A stretch of DNA of 57,588 nucleotides, from positions 1-57,588 of the forward strand of contig CAKRRS010000009.1 in NCBI GenBank assembly GCA_934394665.1, given 5' to 3'. Every line of letters begins with the position of its first letter. The first letter of the stretch is position 1. This DNA is from an uncultured Acetatifactor sp. Lineage in GTDB: Bacteria; Bacillota; Clostridia; Lachnospirales; Lachnospiraceae. The notes below the pieces were generated by a model. That model searched no databases. It was given only the letters and a program-made list of their open reading frames with translations, and was not told where the DNA came from. This document shows positions 38,582-48,176 of the stretch, piece by piece. The position numbers and the translations under genes were made by a program.

Positions 38582-39379
38582 CTACAGAGTTTTCCAGTCA
38601 ACCCATACCGGTTTTTTTGTTCCTTGTGTGAACACCAGTCTTCCGGTATAGCCTTGTCCGCATTTTACCTGATAATCAAAATAGTCGCCGCCCAGGGAAT
38701 GGCTAAGCAATGCCATGATGGTGCCTCCGTGAACAACCGCGGTCACATTTGGTATGCTCTTAGCCTGTTCTATACGCCTGGACGTCTCCTGCTCTTCGTC
38801 ATTGCTGCCCTGTCCACTGATACATTGTCGGGATTCTGTGACCTTCTCATGCTGCATTTTCAACTGTTGTAACATATGTTCAAATCCGACAATACTCCTT
38901 TGGATGAATTCTTCCCTTCTCTCTCCCTCCGGAAAAGGCATTGTGCCGCCGCTATCGATCCATTGCTGATATCTGGGATCACCGGAAAGTTCTTTATAAT
39001 TGTGTCCCTCGAACGCACCAAAATCCATCTCCGTCCATTCCGGAATCTGTATCGGGATTCGAGTCTGTCCGGGATACAGGATCTGGACCGTCTCCAGACA
39101 GCGCTTCATAGGGCTTGAATACAGGATATCTGCCGCTGGGTAATTTCCGACATCTTTGTATTGCTGCAATGCCTTGATTCCTTCTTCACTTAACGGTTCA
39201 TCTGTCTTTCCAAGATAGCGTCCCTCTCTGTTCGACGCGGTTGCTCCGTGCCGGATGAAAGTCAGGCAAATTTCCATTGTTACTGATTGCTTTTTCTGTG
39301 ATACATTTGCATTTCGAAATTCTGTATTTCCGAAGTCACCTATCTGCCTCTTTATTTGATTTTCAGACCAATTCCGCAT
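38582..39379 (-). CDS. cobC: Histidine phosphatase (alpha-ribazole phosphatase type)
   Basis: The phosphohistidine motif TFIRHGATASNREGRYLG, AILYSSPMKRCLETV-like and AVVHGGTIMALL blocks place it in the phosphoglycerate-mutase-like family, where CobC removes phosphate from alpha-ribazole-5'-phosphate or cobalamin-5'-phosphate. Start choice is uncertain. The ATG at 39379 overlaps the upstream gene by 28 bases and has GGTGG-GAG before it; an internal ATG at 39277 lies just before the phosphatase domain but lacks a good site. Between them are ~34 polar residues. Confidence 0.82.
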   Translation of the reverse strand: MRNWSENQIKRQIGDFGNTEFRNANVSQKKQSVTMEICLTFIRHGATASNREGRYLGKTDEPLSEEGIKALQQYKDVGNYPAADILYSSPMKRCLETVQILYPGQTRIPIQIPEWTEMDFGAFEGHNYKELSGDPRYQQWIDSGGTMPFPEGERREEFIQRSIVGFEHMLQQLKMQHEKVTESRQCISGQGSNDEEQETSRRIEQAKSIPNVTAVVHGGTIMALLSHSLGGDYFDYQVKCGQGYTGRLVFTQGTKKPVWVDWKTL

Positions 39380-39834
39380 ACGACTCTCACCACCTCGTCT
39401 GCCTGCGCCGCCAGCTGTTCCAATATTCTGCCGGTACGCTCTCTGTAGATTCGTTCTTCCGCTTCCATAGGAACGATTCCGTTGCCGATCTCGTCACAGA
39501 TCACAATGCAATCCGGATATTCCACCAGAAAGGCCATGATTGCCGCTTCCGGGTCATTCCCATGTTGCAACCGTTCCCGGATATATCGGTGTAAATGATT
39601 CACGATCACCTGCGAACCGGCCGGTGAATGCCCTGTCAACTGCTTTTCCGGCATCTGATTTTCTGGCATCTGTTTTCCGGCTGCTATTCGAGACAAATCC
39701 AACGTTCCGTCCAGGATTACTGCTTCCTGCTGATTCTCCTGTTCCAACTCATTCCGTTGCTCTCTCTGCGATGTCATATTTTGCAACACATAATGTAATT
39801 TTCCCTGCGCATATCCGCCAATGACTAATTTCAT
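39352..39834 (-). CDS. CobU-like paralogue with altered P-loop
   Basis: From the ATG at 39834 the protein begins LVIGGYAQGKLHYVLQ, aligned with the CobU P-loop GGxxSGKS but lacking the Ser/Thr after Lys. The end CDEIGNGIVPMEAEERIYRE...DEVVRVVCGIGLKIK matches the CobU C-terminus. The guanylation His pair of true CobU is not obvious. Relatives with GGxxQGK occur beside canonical cobU in Clostridia; the role is unknown. The frame extends upstream to a GTG at 39930 through a 74-bp repeat unit, but no site supports that start. Confidence 0.7.
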   Translation of the reverse strand: MKLVIGGYAQGKLHYVLQNMTSQREQRNELEQENQQEAVILDGTLDLSRIAAGKQMPENQMPEKQLTGHSPAGSQVIVNHLHRYIRERLQHGNDPEAAIMAFLVEYPDCIVICDEIGNGIVPMEAEERIYRERTGRILEQLAAQADEVVRVVCGIGLKIK

Positions 39835-39886
39835 ATTTTTGTCTCTTCCCGATGCATTACACACCCGTTGTTTTTCTTCTGACTTT

Positions 39887-40080
39887 ACCGCTTGAGAACT
39901 GTCTTTCTCTATTTCAGGCGGTATTTTCACTCTTTCCGTGCTTGGTTTTCTTTCATCTTTACCGCCTGAGAACTGCCTTTCTCCACTTCAGGCGGTATTT
40001 TCACTCTTTCCGTACCTAGTTTTCTTTCATCTTTACCGCCTGAGAGCTGTCTTTCTCGACTCCCGGCGGTATCTACAGTC
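39887..40080. repeat. 74-bp tandem hairpin repeat, locus 1 (about 2.6 copies)
   Basis: Units begin at 39887, 39961 and 40035, exactly 74 bases apart. Each has ACCGC[CT]TGA ... TCAGGCGGT (copy 3 CCCGGCGGT) as hairpin arms, then in copies 1 and 2 a conserved ATTTTCACTCTTTCCGT tail. Copies 1 and 2 differ by few bases. The array separates cobS from the cobU paralogue. Confidence 0.85.
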
Positions 40081-40114
40081 TCATATCACTATGACTATCC
40101 TCTACGCCCCGGCA

Positions 40115-40885
40115 TTACATCCTAAGGAGTAACTCCGCCAGCGCCGTCGTCACGATGATGGCTCCTTCACACAGTGTCACAAAATACCCTGCCGTGTCGC
40201 CGGTGATGCCGCCAAATTCCTTTTTGCTGCGATAGTAATAATAGGCAAAGGTAAGCACCGCTGCCAATGCTGCCACGCTCCCTGTCACCGGTGACAGCCA
40301 CAGCATAAAGCAGATACACAGGATTCCCTGCACATACAACGTTGTCCGCACAACCGTCTTTTGTGCCTTATCAGCGAACAGGAACAGGGTTCCCTCATGC
40401 TTTGCCGAAGGAAAGCTCACTACCGCAATGCCGCTGAATACTCTGGACAGGAAGCATCCTGCCCCGACCACACCAACGGAACGCAGGGCATGTATTTCCG
40501 AAAAACTGCCCAGAAAAATAAGTCCGCACAATGCCAGCATAATCACTGAAAATGCCCCGATATGAGAGTCTTTCAGAATCTCCAATTTTCTCTCCCTTGG
40601 CTGATAGGAATGCAGGGCATCACAGGTATCTAAAAATCCATCCACATGAAATCCCCCGGTGACCAGAAGCGGTATTGCCGTTCCGATTGCCGCATAACAC
40701 AGTGTTCCTATGCCGAACCGGTCACAGAATAGCTTCCACAGGCACAGAAGCGCCCCAATCACTGCACCTACCCACGGGAAAAAGCAGAGTGTATACCGCA
40801 TGTCCTCATCTTTCCATTCAAACTGCGGCATCGGGATTTTCGAATACATGGAAAATGCTATGAAAAATGATTTTATGATTCTCAT
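40115..40885 (-). CDS. cobS: Adenosylcobinamide-GDP ribazoletransferase (cobalamin synthase)
   Basis: A membrane enzyme that joins alpha-ribazole (phosphate) to adenosylcobinamide-GDP. MYSKIPMPQFEW at the start, GGFHVDGFLDTCDAL and KDSHIGAFSVIMLAL are family signatures. About six membrane helices. The ATG overlaps the cobU stop (ATGA), so the two are coupled. Length 256. Confidence 0.94.
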   Translation of the reverse strand: MRIIKSFFIAFSMYSKIPMPQFEWKDEDMRYTLCFFPWVGAVIGALLCLWKLFCDRFGIGTLCYAAIGTAIPLLVTGGFHVDGFLDTCDALHSYQPRERKLEILKDSHIGAFSVIMLALCGLIFLGSFSEIHALRSVGVVGAGCFLSRVFSGIAVVSFPSAKHEGTLFLFADKAQKTVVRTTLYVQGILCICFMLWLSPVTGSVAALAAVLTFAYYYYRSKKEFGGITGDTAGYFVTLCEGAIIVTTALAELLLRM

Positions 40886-41607
40886 ATAATGTTCTTCCTG
40901 TTCTCCTCATCTGATTTCTGTACATCTGCCTTCTTGATCCACTGCGGAATCCCGGCGACAACTTCAATGACCTCATCCGCCTCTGCCGCCATTCTCTCGT
41001 TGATTCTGCCCAAAGTCTCGATATATTCCATCGTACTGCTGTCGTAGGTAATGCCGTCCTCAAATACATTATTCGTAACAATAACAAAAAGATCTGCCTG
41101 CCTTTTCAGTGCTTCCACACCTTGCAGAACCCGTTCTGTTACCGTCAGTCCGGCTTCCTGCGTATCCATGGAATTGCATTCCATGGAATTGCATTCCATA
41201 GAATACATTTCATTCGCCACCAGATTCGACATACATTCCAACAATGCCGCCACAGACTGTATCTGGGGTTCCGGTCGCTCCGTATTTCCATACTGCATTG
41301 TCTCATTGACTGTAAAACGTTCGATGTTTCCAGACTGCTCCGCGTTTTCGGACTCTCGCATCATTTCCAACGCTTTCTCCAATGCCACAGGCTGTTCAAT
41401 CGTCGTAAATCCTTTGCCCTGCCGCAGTCTGTGATGCCTGTCTACCTTGGCCTGCATCTCCGCATCCCAGATCTGCATGGTGGCAATATAATATTTCCGG
41501 CACTCTCTCTTATCTAGTTTTTGTTTATCTGCAACTGCCCGTAATAAATAATCTTCCGCATAAACAGATTTTCCGCTGCCGCTGCCGCCCAATATTAATG
41601 TCATCAT
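40882..41607 (-). CDS. cobU: Adenosylcobinamide kinase/guanylyltransferase
   Basis: From the ATG at 41607 (MMTLILGGSGSGKSVYAEDYLL) the P-loop is canonical, and the His pair used for guanylation is in VDRHHRLRQGKG. FVIVTNNVFEDG and INERMAAEADEVIEVVAGIPQWIK end the domain. The protein has 241 residues against ~180 for enterobacterial CobU. Most of the excess is an insert of ~55 residues rich in Glu/Asn/Met that contains a 15-bp direct repeat (units at 41165, 41180, 41195) translating to MECNS. The frame extends to 41697 but the upstream codons lie in a spacer repeat. Confidence 0.9.
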   Translation of the reverse strand: MMTLILGGSGSGKSVYAEDYLLRAVADKQKLDKRECRKYYIATMQIWDAEMQAKVDRHHRLRQGKGFTTIEQPVALEKALEMMRESENAEQSGNIERFTVNETMQYGNTERPEPQIQSVAALLECMSNLVANEMYSMECNSMECNSMDTQEAGLTVTERVLQGVEALKRQADLFVIVTNNVFEDGITYDSSTMEYIETLGRINERMAAEADEVIEVVAGIPQWIKKADVQKSDEENRKNII

Positions 41608-41639
41608 CTCGTTTATCTCTCTAATAACAGTTCCGTCGC

Positions 41640-41775
41640 ACCATTCGCAAAGTCGCGTTATCACGCTCTGCGTCACTACGTGACTATCTTTGCTCATAAC
41701 TCGGCGCTAAGCTCATGAACATATTCGCTCACAAAATGATGTCAGCATGATTTTGCTTCTCGGATATGTTCATGA
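41640..41775. repeat. Palindromic spacer element between cobT and cobU
   Basis: TCATGAACATAT (41713-41724) pairs perfectly with ATATGTTCATGA (41764-41775), with CAAAAT/ATTTTG pairing inside. The left part (ACCATTCGCAAAGTCGCG near 41650) resembles the left arm of palindromic copy A at 2381. The relation to copies A and B is partial. Confidence 0.5.
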
Positions 41776-41783
41776 CTGAACTA

Positions 41784-42875
41784 TTACCTCTTATATTGTT
41801 CCACGGAAATATCTGAAAACGTGGCACTCTGGTCATAGATACTTAATGTCATGTCAAGCAGTGTAAACATCATAACCGCGCCGGTTCCTTCTCCTAATGC
41901 CATTCCTGCATGAATCACCGGAGATAACTGCAATGCGTCTGCCAGTTTCACTGCCGCAGGTTCTTTTCCCAGATGGGAAGGAATCAGGTACTCCCGTACT
42001 CCCGGAAACATCCGCTCTGCCACAAGCGCAGCAGCCATGCTGATCACACCGTCCAGCACGATAGGCACATGCCACAAAGCTCCGCCAATACACATGCCGG
42101 TCAGCCCTGCGATATCCAGCCCGCCCACGGTCTGAAGTACTGTAAACGCATCCGCATGCCATAGACCATATTTTTCCAATGCACTGCGTACTGCCTGCTG
42201 CTTACGGGATAACCCCTGGTCTGTCAGCCCTGCACCTCTGCCGGTCACTTCTTCTGCTTCGCACTGCAAAAGAGCGGCAGTCACCGCACTGCTGGTAGTC
42301 GTGTTGCCGATTCCCATTTCCCCGGTTGCCAGTAATTGATATCCCTGCTTCTTACAGTCCCGAACCAACTCGATTCCGGTAACGATTGCCCTGACAGTTT
42401 CTTCTTCCGTCATGGCAGGTTCCTTTAAGAAATTCCGGGTGCCGGAACGCACCTTACGGTCCAGTACACCGGGAATGACTTCCTTGCCACAGATTCCAAT
42501 ATCAATCGGCACCGTCTCAGCACCGATGCTCTCTGCCATCTTACAGACCGAAGATCCTTTCCGTGCCATGGACTTAGCCACTGCCGCCGTGACCTCCTGT
42601 CCGGTCTGACTCACGCCTTCTTCCACGATTCCATTATCTGCGCAAAAGATCAGCACCACTTTTTTGCGGATATCGATCTGTTCCGTTCCCAGAATGGCTC
42701 CGATCTGTGCTGTGATCGTTTCAAAACTTCCCATGCCGTCCAGCGGTTTTGCCAGGGTATCCCAATTTTTTTTCACCCGGCTGCGCACAGTTTCGTCCAA
42801 TCCCTCGATCCTGATCCGCCGCTCCAGTTCCGCTCTGCTATCATTATGAAATATGGGCTTCTCTGAGCATTCCAT
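41784..42875 (-). CDS. cobT: Nicotinate-nucleotide--dimethylbenzimidazole phosphoribosyltransferase
   Basis: CobT activates the lower ligand base to alpha-ribazole phosphate. [10 protein letters not shown] at the N-terminus, [16 protein letters not shown], the [19 protein letters not shown] motif and the catalytic-Glu segment [12 protein letters not shown] are clear. Length 363. GGAGG stands six bases before the ATG, and the gene overlaps the cbiP stop by 32 bases. No bluB or bza gene for making the base lies in the window. Confidence 0.95.
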   Translation of the reverse strand: MECSEKPIFHNDSRAELERRIRIEGLDETVRSRVKKNWDTLAKPLDGMGSFETITAQIGAILGTEQIDIRKKVVLIFCADNGIVEEGVSQTGQEVTAAVAKSMARKGSSVCKMAESIGAETVPIDIGICGKEVIPGVLDRKVRSGTRNFLKEPAMTEEETVRAIVTGIELVRDCKKQGYQLLATGEMGIGNTTTSSAVTAALLQCEAEEVTGRGAGLTDQGLSRKQQAVRSALEKYGLWHADAFTVLQTVGGLDIAGLTGMCIGGALWHVPIVLDGVISMAAALVAERMFPGVREYLIPSHLGKEPAAVKLADALQLSPVIHAGMALGEGTGAVMMFTLLDMTLSIYDQSATFSDISVEQYKR

Positions 42876-44337
42876 AGATTTCCTCCATACGCAGATGCTC
42901 TCTCAAAGTATCCGCTAATTTATCATATTGTCTCTCTTTGATGGTGCGGTAGTCTTCCCAGCCGCATGCATCCAGGGAAATTCCTTTTTTCTCTGCCAGT
43001 GCCTGTACCAGCCGCCCGGCAATCTCTCCTTTGTCAAACAGACCGTGGATATAGGAGCCGTAAACATTTCCCGTTCCGCCGCAGATGACATTCCCACTTC
43101 GGTTATTTCCGGTCTGTCCTTGGGGATTACACATTACCGTCCGCCCCATATGAATCTCATAGCCGGCAAACCCACATCCAGAAAGTCCTGCAAAAACGCC
43201 TTCAATGTTCCCAAGTTTTCCTTCCGTCTGGCAGCGTCGTTTCTCCTTCTGCAATACGGTCTGCACCGGTAAAAGCTCCATGCCGCGCAGACTGCCGCCT
43301 TCCTCTACGCCGTCCGGATCCGCGATCTTACCGCCTAACATCTGATAACCGCCGCAGATTCCAAATACCGGTATTTTCGCAGCCGCACGTTTTACCGCAG
43401 ACTCTAAGCCGTTCTGCCGCATCCACTTCAGGTCTCCCATGGTATTTTTGCTTCCCGGGAGGAAGATCATATCGGGATTGCCCAGTTCTCTGACATTGGT
43501 AACATACCGCACGCTGACCTGCGACATCTGTTCGAACACATCAAAATCCGTAAAATTAGAGATCCGCGGATAATGTATCACTGCCAGGTCGATCTGCCCT
43601 ACTTCTTTTTTATCAAAGCGGTCACTCAGACTGTCCTCGTCCTCCAGCGACAGTTCCATATACGGCACCGTTCCGGCGACAGGCACTTTCCCACGTTCCT
43701 CCAGCATCCGGATCCCCGGGTCCAGGATAGACTTGTCTCCGCGGAATTTATTGATGATCAGACCTTTTACTCTGTCTCTTTCCTCATCCGCAAGCAGCAT
43801 CAACGTTCCTAAAAGCTGCGCAAACACACCGCCTCTGTCGATATCTCCGACCAACAGTACCGGAGCATCCACCATGGCTGCCATTCCCATATTGACGATG
43901 TCATTCTGTTTTAAATTGATCTCCGCAGGACTCCCTGCTCCCTCGATGACAATGATGTCCGCCTGCGTCTCGAGCTTCCGGAACGCTGCTTTGATATCCG
44001 GAATCAATTCCGTCTTATGCACAAAATAGTCCTTCGCGGACATATTGCCGCGTACCTCTCCGTTTACGATTACCTGCGAACCGGTATGACTGGTAGGCTT
44101 CAATAAAATAGGATTCATGCACACCAGCGGTTCGATCCCCGCTGCCTCTGCCTGCATGACCTGCGCCCTGCCCATTTCCAGTCCTTCCTTCGTGATGTAG
44201 GAATTCAAAGCCATATTTTGTGATTTAAAAGGAGCCACGAGATAGCCGTCCTGTCTGAAGATCCGGCACAGTCCCGCTACAAGGAGACTTTTTCCGGCGC
44301 CGGACATCGTGCCCTGTATCATGATTACTTTTGCCAT
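42844..44337 (-). CDS. cbiP: Adenosylcobyric acid synthase
   Basis: CbiP/CobQ amidates carboxylates b, d, e and g. It begins [22 protein letters not shown] (P-loop), has [13 protein letters not shown], and the class-I amidotransferase nucleophile in [12 protein letters not shown]; the catalytic His is in [10 protein letters not shown]. Length 497 is typical. Confidence 0.95.
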   Translation of the reverse strand: MAKVIMIQGTMSGAGKSLLVAGLCRIFRQDGYLVAPFKSQNMALNSYITKEGLEMGRAQVMQAEAAGIEPLVCMNPILLKPTSHTGSQVIVNGEVRGNMSAKDYFVHKTELIPDIKAAFRKLETQADIIVIEGAGSPAEINLKQNDIVNMGMAAMVDAPVLLVGDIDRGGVFAQLLGTLMLLADEERDRVKGLIINKFRGDKSILDPGIRMLEERGKVPVAGTVPYMELSLEDEDSLSDRFDKKEVGQIDLAVIHYPRISNFTDFDVFEQMSQVSVRYVTNVRELGNPDMIFLPGSKNTMGDLKWMRQNGLESAVKRAAAKIPVFGICGGYQMLGGKIADPDGVEEGGSLRGMELLPVQTVLQKEKRRCQTEGKLGNIEGVFAGLSGCGFAGYEIHMGRTVMCNPQGQTGNNRSGNVICGGTGNVYGSYIHGLFDKGEIAGRLVQALAEKKGISLDACGWEDYRTIKERQYDKLADTLREHLRMEEIYGMLREAHIS

Positions 44338-44408
44338 ATGTTTGTTCCTGCTTTATCAATACTTGCAAATTTCAAGTTGTTTATTTCTATCCCCTGTAGA
44401 CGCTGCCG

Positions 44409-45539
44409 TTATGATGATACCTTTCTATCGGTTTTGCTCGTTTGTATCGTTCTCCCAATTTCTTTGGCATACCGCAGAAGCTCCTGCTGAAAGCTTTCCA
44501 TACTTCCGAACTTTTCCCTGCAGCAGATCACCCGGTCACAATTTTCCAATATTTTCTTTGCCATTTCCAGTTTTGCCTGTGACACCGGTTCAAAGGGGCT
44601 TTCCGATACCGTCTCCGCCGCCAGTGCCTTTGCCACCGGCCAGTCCAGGTCATTCTCGTACAAAATACCGGCTGCAAAAGGCACACCTGCTCTCTGCAGT
44701 CTCCGATAAGTACTACATCCGCTGCCCGCGCCTGCGATGACAAACACCTTGGGACTCCCTTCCGGTGCCGCCAGCTCCATGTCAGCACTTGCCTCGTCAT
44801 AGCTTCCGGTTTGGATTCCGTATAAATGTGTGATATACCCTTGCGTCATGACTTCTTCCGGACTGCCGATCCGCTCCACGGCGGATCCGTTTACACACAG
44901 GATCCGGTCGGAGATTTTTTCCGCCAGTTCCAGTTCATGCAGTGACAAAATAACAGTCAGCTGCTTTTCTCTGCACAGCTTTTGCAGGATAGATAAAAAT
45001 TCCAGCTTATGCCGCACATCCAGATAGGACGTAGGCTCGTCCAGGATCAAGATCTCCGGTTCCTGGCAGATTGCTCTGGCCAGCATCACCCGCTGTCTCT
45101 GTCCGTCACTGATCCGGTCAAAATCCAGATCTCTGATCTCCGTGACTCTGACCAGTTCCATTGCACTCTCTACTGCCGCATGATCTTCTGCTGATAAAAT
45201 ACCGAACCTGCCGGTATAGGGATACCGTCCCGTAGCCACCACATCTTCGCAGGTCATCAGCTCCGACCGCAGTCTCTGCGTCATGACCACCGCCATTCTT
45301 TTTGACAGTTCCGCACCGGACAATGATTTCAGATCTTTTCCGTCCAGGCTGACCGTTCCGGCGATAAGTGCCAACTGCCTTGCAATACTTTTTAAGATTG
45401 TGGATTTTCCGGCACCGTTCGGTCCGATCAGCGTCAGAATCTCACCTTTGCGAAGTGCGATCTCCACATCCCCGATCAACGGCTTTCCATCGTATCCGAC
45501 AGTCATTTTTTCCGTTGTGAAATAATACTTTTCCTGCAT
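44409..45539 (-). CDS. btuD: ABC transporter ATPase (BtuD/FecE type) with C-terminal extension
   Basis: Residues ~1-250 are a full ABC ATPase: Walker A LIGPNGAGKSTILKS, signature ISDGQRQRVMLARAI and Walker B ILILDEPTSYLD. A further ~120 residues follow (from about LAAPEGSPKVFVIAGAGSGC to the end) with a Rossmann-like hydrophobic strand and glycine loop, then PFAAGILYENDLDWPVAKAL and EPVSQAKLEMAKKILENCDRVIC. This extension is familiar from some clostridial corrinoid/iron-complex ATPases but has no known function. The ATG at 45539 is used; the frame opens at 45566. It pairs with btuC and btuF upstream. Confidence 0.9.
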   Translation of the reverse strand: MQEKYYFTTEKMTVGYDGKPLIGDVEIALRKGEILTLIGPNGAGKSTILKSIARQLALIAGTVSLDGKDLKSLSGAELSKRMAVVMTQRLRSELMTCEDVVATGRYPYTGRFGILSAEDHAAVESAMELVRVTEIRDLDFDRISDGQRQRVMLARAICQEPEILILDEPTSYLDVRHKLEFLSILQKLCREKQLTVILSLHELELAEKISDRILCVNGSAVERIGSPEEVMTQGYITHLYGIQTGSYDEASADMELAAPEGSPKVFVIAGAGSGCSTYRRLQRAGVPFAAGILYENDLDWPVAKALAAETVSESPFEPVSQAKLEMAKKILENCDRVICCREKFGSMESFQQELLRYAKEIGRTIQTSKTDRKVSS

Positions 45540-45646
45540 CGCCTGCCGCCTTTCCAAGTCAGCCAAACATCATGTTCACGCTTACATTTCCACCGTTTTT
45601 ATTACGATATCCCGCACCGGTTACCGAAATTGTCTATTCCAGGGAA

Positions 45647-46660
45647 TCACTCAACGCTCCGCTTCCTCGACACCATGATCCACAGTACCACCGGTGCACC
45701 AAAGATTGCCGTCACGGTGCTGATACTCAGTTCCGTCGGAGCCATCAGCGTCCTTGCCAGCAGATCGCAGAACAGGCAGAACACGCTGCCGCCCAGGAAA
45801 CAGGCAGGTATCATAAGTAACGGCTTCGCCGTGCCGAACAGTTTCCGGATCAGCTGCGGCACTGCGATTCCCACGAAAGAAATCGGTCCCGCAAAAGCCA
45901 CGATACACGCTGACAAGACGCTAGACAACACCACCAGAAGAATCCGCAATGTCCGGATATTTACTCCCAGATTCTGTGCATAGGTCTCTCCCAGCTGATA
46001 GGCTTCCAGTGGCTTTGCCAGTAAGAATACCAGAAAAAATGTCACAGCCACAACTACTGTCATGACTGTCACATTCTCCCAGGTCATTCCGGAAAAACTT
46101 CCTCTGGACCAGTTGTGCAGATTCACGATATCCGCATCCTCCGCAAAGGTCACCACAAGCTCCGTGACAGCCGAACAGATATATCCGATCATCACGCCGC
46201 TGACTACTAACATCGACATGCTGTTGACTTTCCTTGCCATGAGCAGGACAAATCCCATCGACAGCATTGCTCCCAGAAAAGCTGCTAAGATCAGCACTCC
46301 CGAACTGATCCGCACGGTATTCCCCAATAAGAATACCATTACCAGGGCCACGACCATCTTCGCACCGGAAGAAATTCCCAGCACAAACGGTCCCGCAATC
46401 GGATTGTGGAAAAAGGTCTGCAGCAGATACCCTGCCAGTGCCAGTGCACCGCCGAGAATGCATGCCGCCAGTGTCCGGGGCATACGAATCTCCCACAGGA
46501 TCCGTGCCGTCATACTGTCCTTCTCACGCATTGCCGCGAGCATCTCCTGCCGGGAGATATCTACCGACCCGATTGCGATGTTCAAAAACAGCAGCGCCAG
46601 AATTCCCGCCGCAAGTAGGATAAACGCTATGAAGTATCTTAGTTTTCTGCGCTGCTGCAT
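45647..46660 (-). CDS. btuC: FecCD/BtuC family ABC permease
   Basis: A 337-residue permease with about ten membrane helices. It includes the family blocks RMPRTLAACILGGALALAGYLLQ, NPIAGPFVLGISSGA and GPISFVGIAVPQLIRKLFG. It imports cobalamin, cobinamide or another metal chelate with the btuD and btuF products. AAAAGGAGAAAAG precedes the ATG. Confidence 0.92.
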   Translation of the reverse strand: MQQRRKLRYFIAFILLAAGILALLFLNIAIGSVDISRQEMLAAMREKDSMTARILWEIRMPRTLAACILGGALALAGYLLQTFFHNPIAGPFVLGISSGAKMVVALVMVFLLGNTVRISSGVLILAAFLGAMLSMGFVLLMARKVNSMSMLVVSGVMIGYICSAVTELVVTFAEDADIVNLHNWSRGSFSGMTWENVTVMTVVVAVTFFLVFLLAKPLEAYQLGETYAQNLGVNIRTLRILLVVLSSVLSACIVAFAGPISFVGIAVPQLIRKLFGTAKPLLMIPACFLGGSVFCLFCDLLARTLMAPTELSISTVTAIFGAPVVLWIMVSRKRSVE

Positions 46661-46706
46661 CTTTTCTCCTTTTCATTTCCTAATTTCTATATTTCACGTC
46701 CATATT

Positions 46707-46825
46707 ACCGCCTGTATTTCATAAAACGCTCTTCCTGGCGGTATTTTTACTTTCCTCTTCCCATATTTCACAGACTTTTTACCGCCTGCCTTCCCAAAGA
46801 ATACTCTTCAAGCGGTATTTAATCT
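46707..46825. repeat. 74-bp hairpin repeat, locus 2 (about 1.6 copies)
   Basis: Units begin at 46707 and 46781, again 74 bases apart. Each has ACCGCCTG paired with C[TA][GA]GCGGT about 28 bases later, then ATTT. Sequence outside the arms is diverged from locus 1. The array lies between btuF and btuC of the same operon. Confidence 0.75.
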
Positions 46826-46844
46826 TCCTGCAAAATATTCCAGA

Positions 46845-48098
46845 CTATTCCAACAAAAATAAATATTTCAAATTCTTACTATCGTCCCCGGTCAATACCG
46901 TGTGCATATCCTGCAACAGATATCCCACCGCCATGGACTGCTGGTACATATCGTTGGTGGTGCAATAGACCTGTCCCTCCTGTACCGCCTTGAAATCTTT
47001 TAAAATATTGCATTTGCCGATCAGTTCGTCTATCGTGTTCACGCCGCCGTCAATGGAGCTGTTGTAGATCAGGATATCCGCTTCCTTGCCTCCGGCGTAA
47101 AAGTCTTCGATCTGCATGTTCAGCGTAGAGCGTCCGCTTCCGCTGTCCTCCAGATCATCGAAAATATATCTTCCGCCCGCCAGCTCGATCAGTTTCGGAA
47201 TATAATCCGTACTCTGCCGTACCTGGATCAATCCATTGGAAGTCACATAGAAAAACGCTACCGTCTTCCCTGTTTTTTCGTCATTACTTACTGTTTCGAG
47301 GATCTCTGCCTGCTCCGCAAAAGCAGCCTCTGCTTCCGCTTCTTTGCCGGTCAGGACCCCGAAAAATTTCACCCATTCCACTTTTCCCAGTGGGTGCTGT
47401 TCGTAACTGGAATATTCGATCATTACCGGAATATCGAAGCTTTCCAGCATTTCCACCACTTCCGGAGAATGTGTGATCATACGGTTCTCGATTGCCAGAT
47501 CACACCCTTCGGATACCAACAGTTCATAATCCGGCTTGCTGTATTTTCCGGCATAGACAAGTGTCCCTGCCGCCATGGCATCCTTTGCTTTCTGAATATA
47601 CCAATTCTCCTGCTTCTGCCCGGAAAAACGGATCTGACCCACAGCATCCAGTGACGCGAACATATCCATGACACCCGATGCGACCAAGTAGATATTGTCA
47701 ATCGGTTTCTGTAGGACACAGATCTCCTCATCCAGACCCACAGGTACCTCCGCACCCTCCGGCACCAGAAGATACTGGTTACTGTCCGGAATCGTGGTCA
47801 ACAACTCATATCCGCCCTCGTAATAATCCACGGAAAAATTCTCTGCATACTGTAATTCCATACTGCCTTGGAACTGCAATGACGACAATCCTGCCGTCAG
47901 TTCCTGGTGTTGTCTGCCTGCTTCATCCGCAGCCGGCGTATTTGTATCTGTGGCATTTTCACTATTTTGCGCATTGCCTGCGTTCTCCTCTGACGTCCCC
48001 ATAGATGCAGAAGAAGGACTGCCGCAGCCGCCAAGCCCCAGCAGTCCCATGAGAAACACACATACTATCAGTTTTCCGTATTTCTTCCTTCCGGACAT
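46845..48098 (-). CDS. btuF: BtuF-like substrate-binding lipoprotein
   Basis: The ATG at 48098 with GAGG upstream gives a lipoprotein signal (KKYGKLIVCVFLMGLLGLGGC, lipid-modified Cys ~25). A Ser/Asn/Glu-rich linker and then two helical-backbone lobes of the TroA/BtuF fold follow (ASLDAVGQIRFSGQ, PDYELLVSEGCDLAIENRMI, LPVMIEYSSYEQHP-like). It should bind a corrinoid or metal-chelate ligand outside the membrane for btuCD. Length 417, longer than E. coli BtuF. The ligand is inferred from the operon. Confidence 0.87.
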   Translation of the reverse strand: MSGRKKYGKLIVCVFLMGLLGLGGCGSPSSASMGTSEENAGNAQNSENATDTNTPAADEAGRQHQELTAGLSSLQFQGSMELQYAENFSVDYYEGGYELLTTIPDSNQYLLVPEGAEVPVGLDEEICVLQKPIDNIYLVASGVMDMFASLDAVGQIRFSGQKQENWYIQKAKDAMAAGTLVYAGKYSKPDYELLVSEGCDLAIENRMITHSPEVVEMLESFDIPVMIEYSSYEQHPLGKVEWVKFFGVLTGKEAEAEAAFAEQAEILETVSNDEKTGKTVAFFYVTSNGLIQVRQSTDYIPKLIELAGGRYIFDDLEDSGSGRSTLNMQIEDFYAGGKEADILIYNSSIDGGVNTIDELIGKCNILKDFKAVQEGQVYCTTNDMYQQSMAVGYLLQDMHTVLTGDDSKNLKYLFLLE

Positions 48099-48176
48099 AA
48101 AAATCCTCATTCCACAGACACTTTACAGCCTGCGTTTTCTTCCATCTGAATTCCGATATTGTCTGGGCTGATTGCC

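Noticed and set aside
39834..39930. Upstream GTG start for the CobU paralogue
   Set aside because: The extra N-terminus is read through a repeat unit, has no properly spaced ribosome binding site and does not align with the family.
39887..40080. Possible CRISPR array (regular 74-bp period)
   Set aside because: Most of the unit, not only a short repeat, is conserved between copies 1 and 2; there are no unique spacers of uniform length and no cas genes.
45921..46496. 191-codon minus frame inside btuC
   Set aside because: It overlaps the permease in another frame and has the composition of a shadow; the permease is clearly real.
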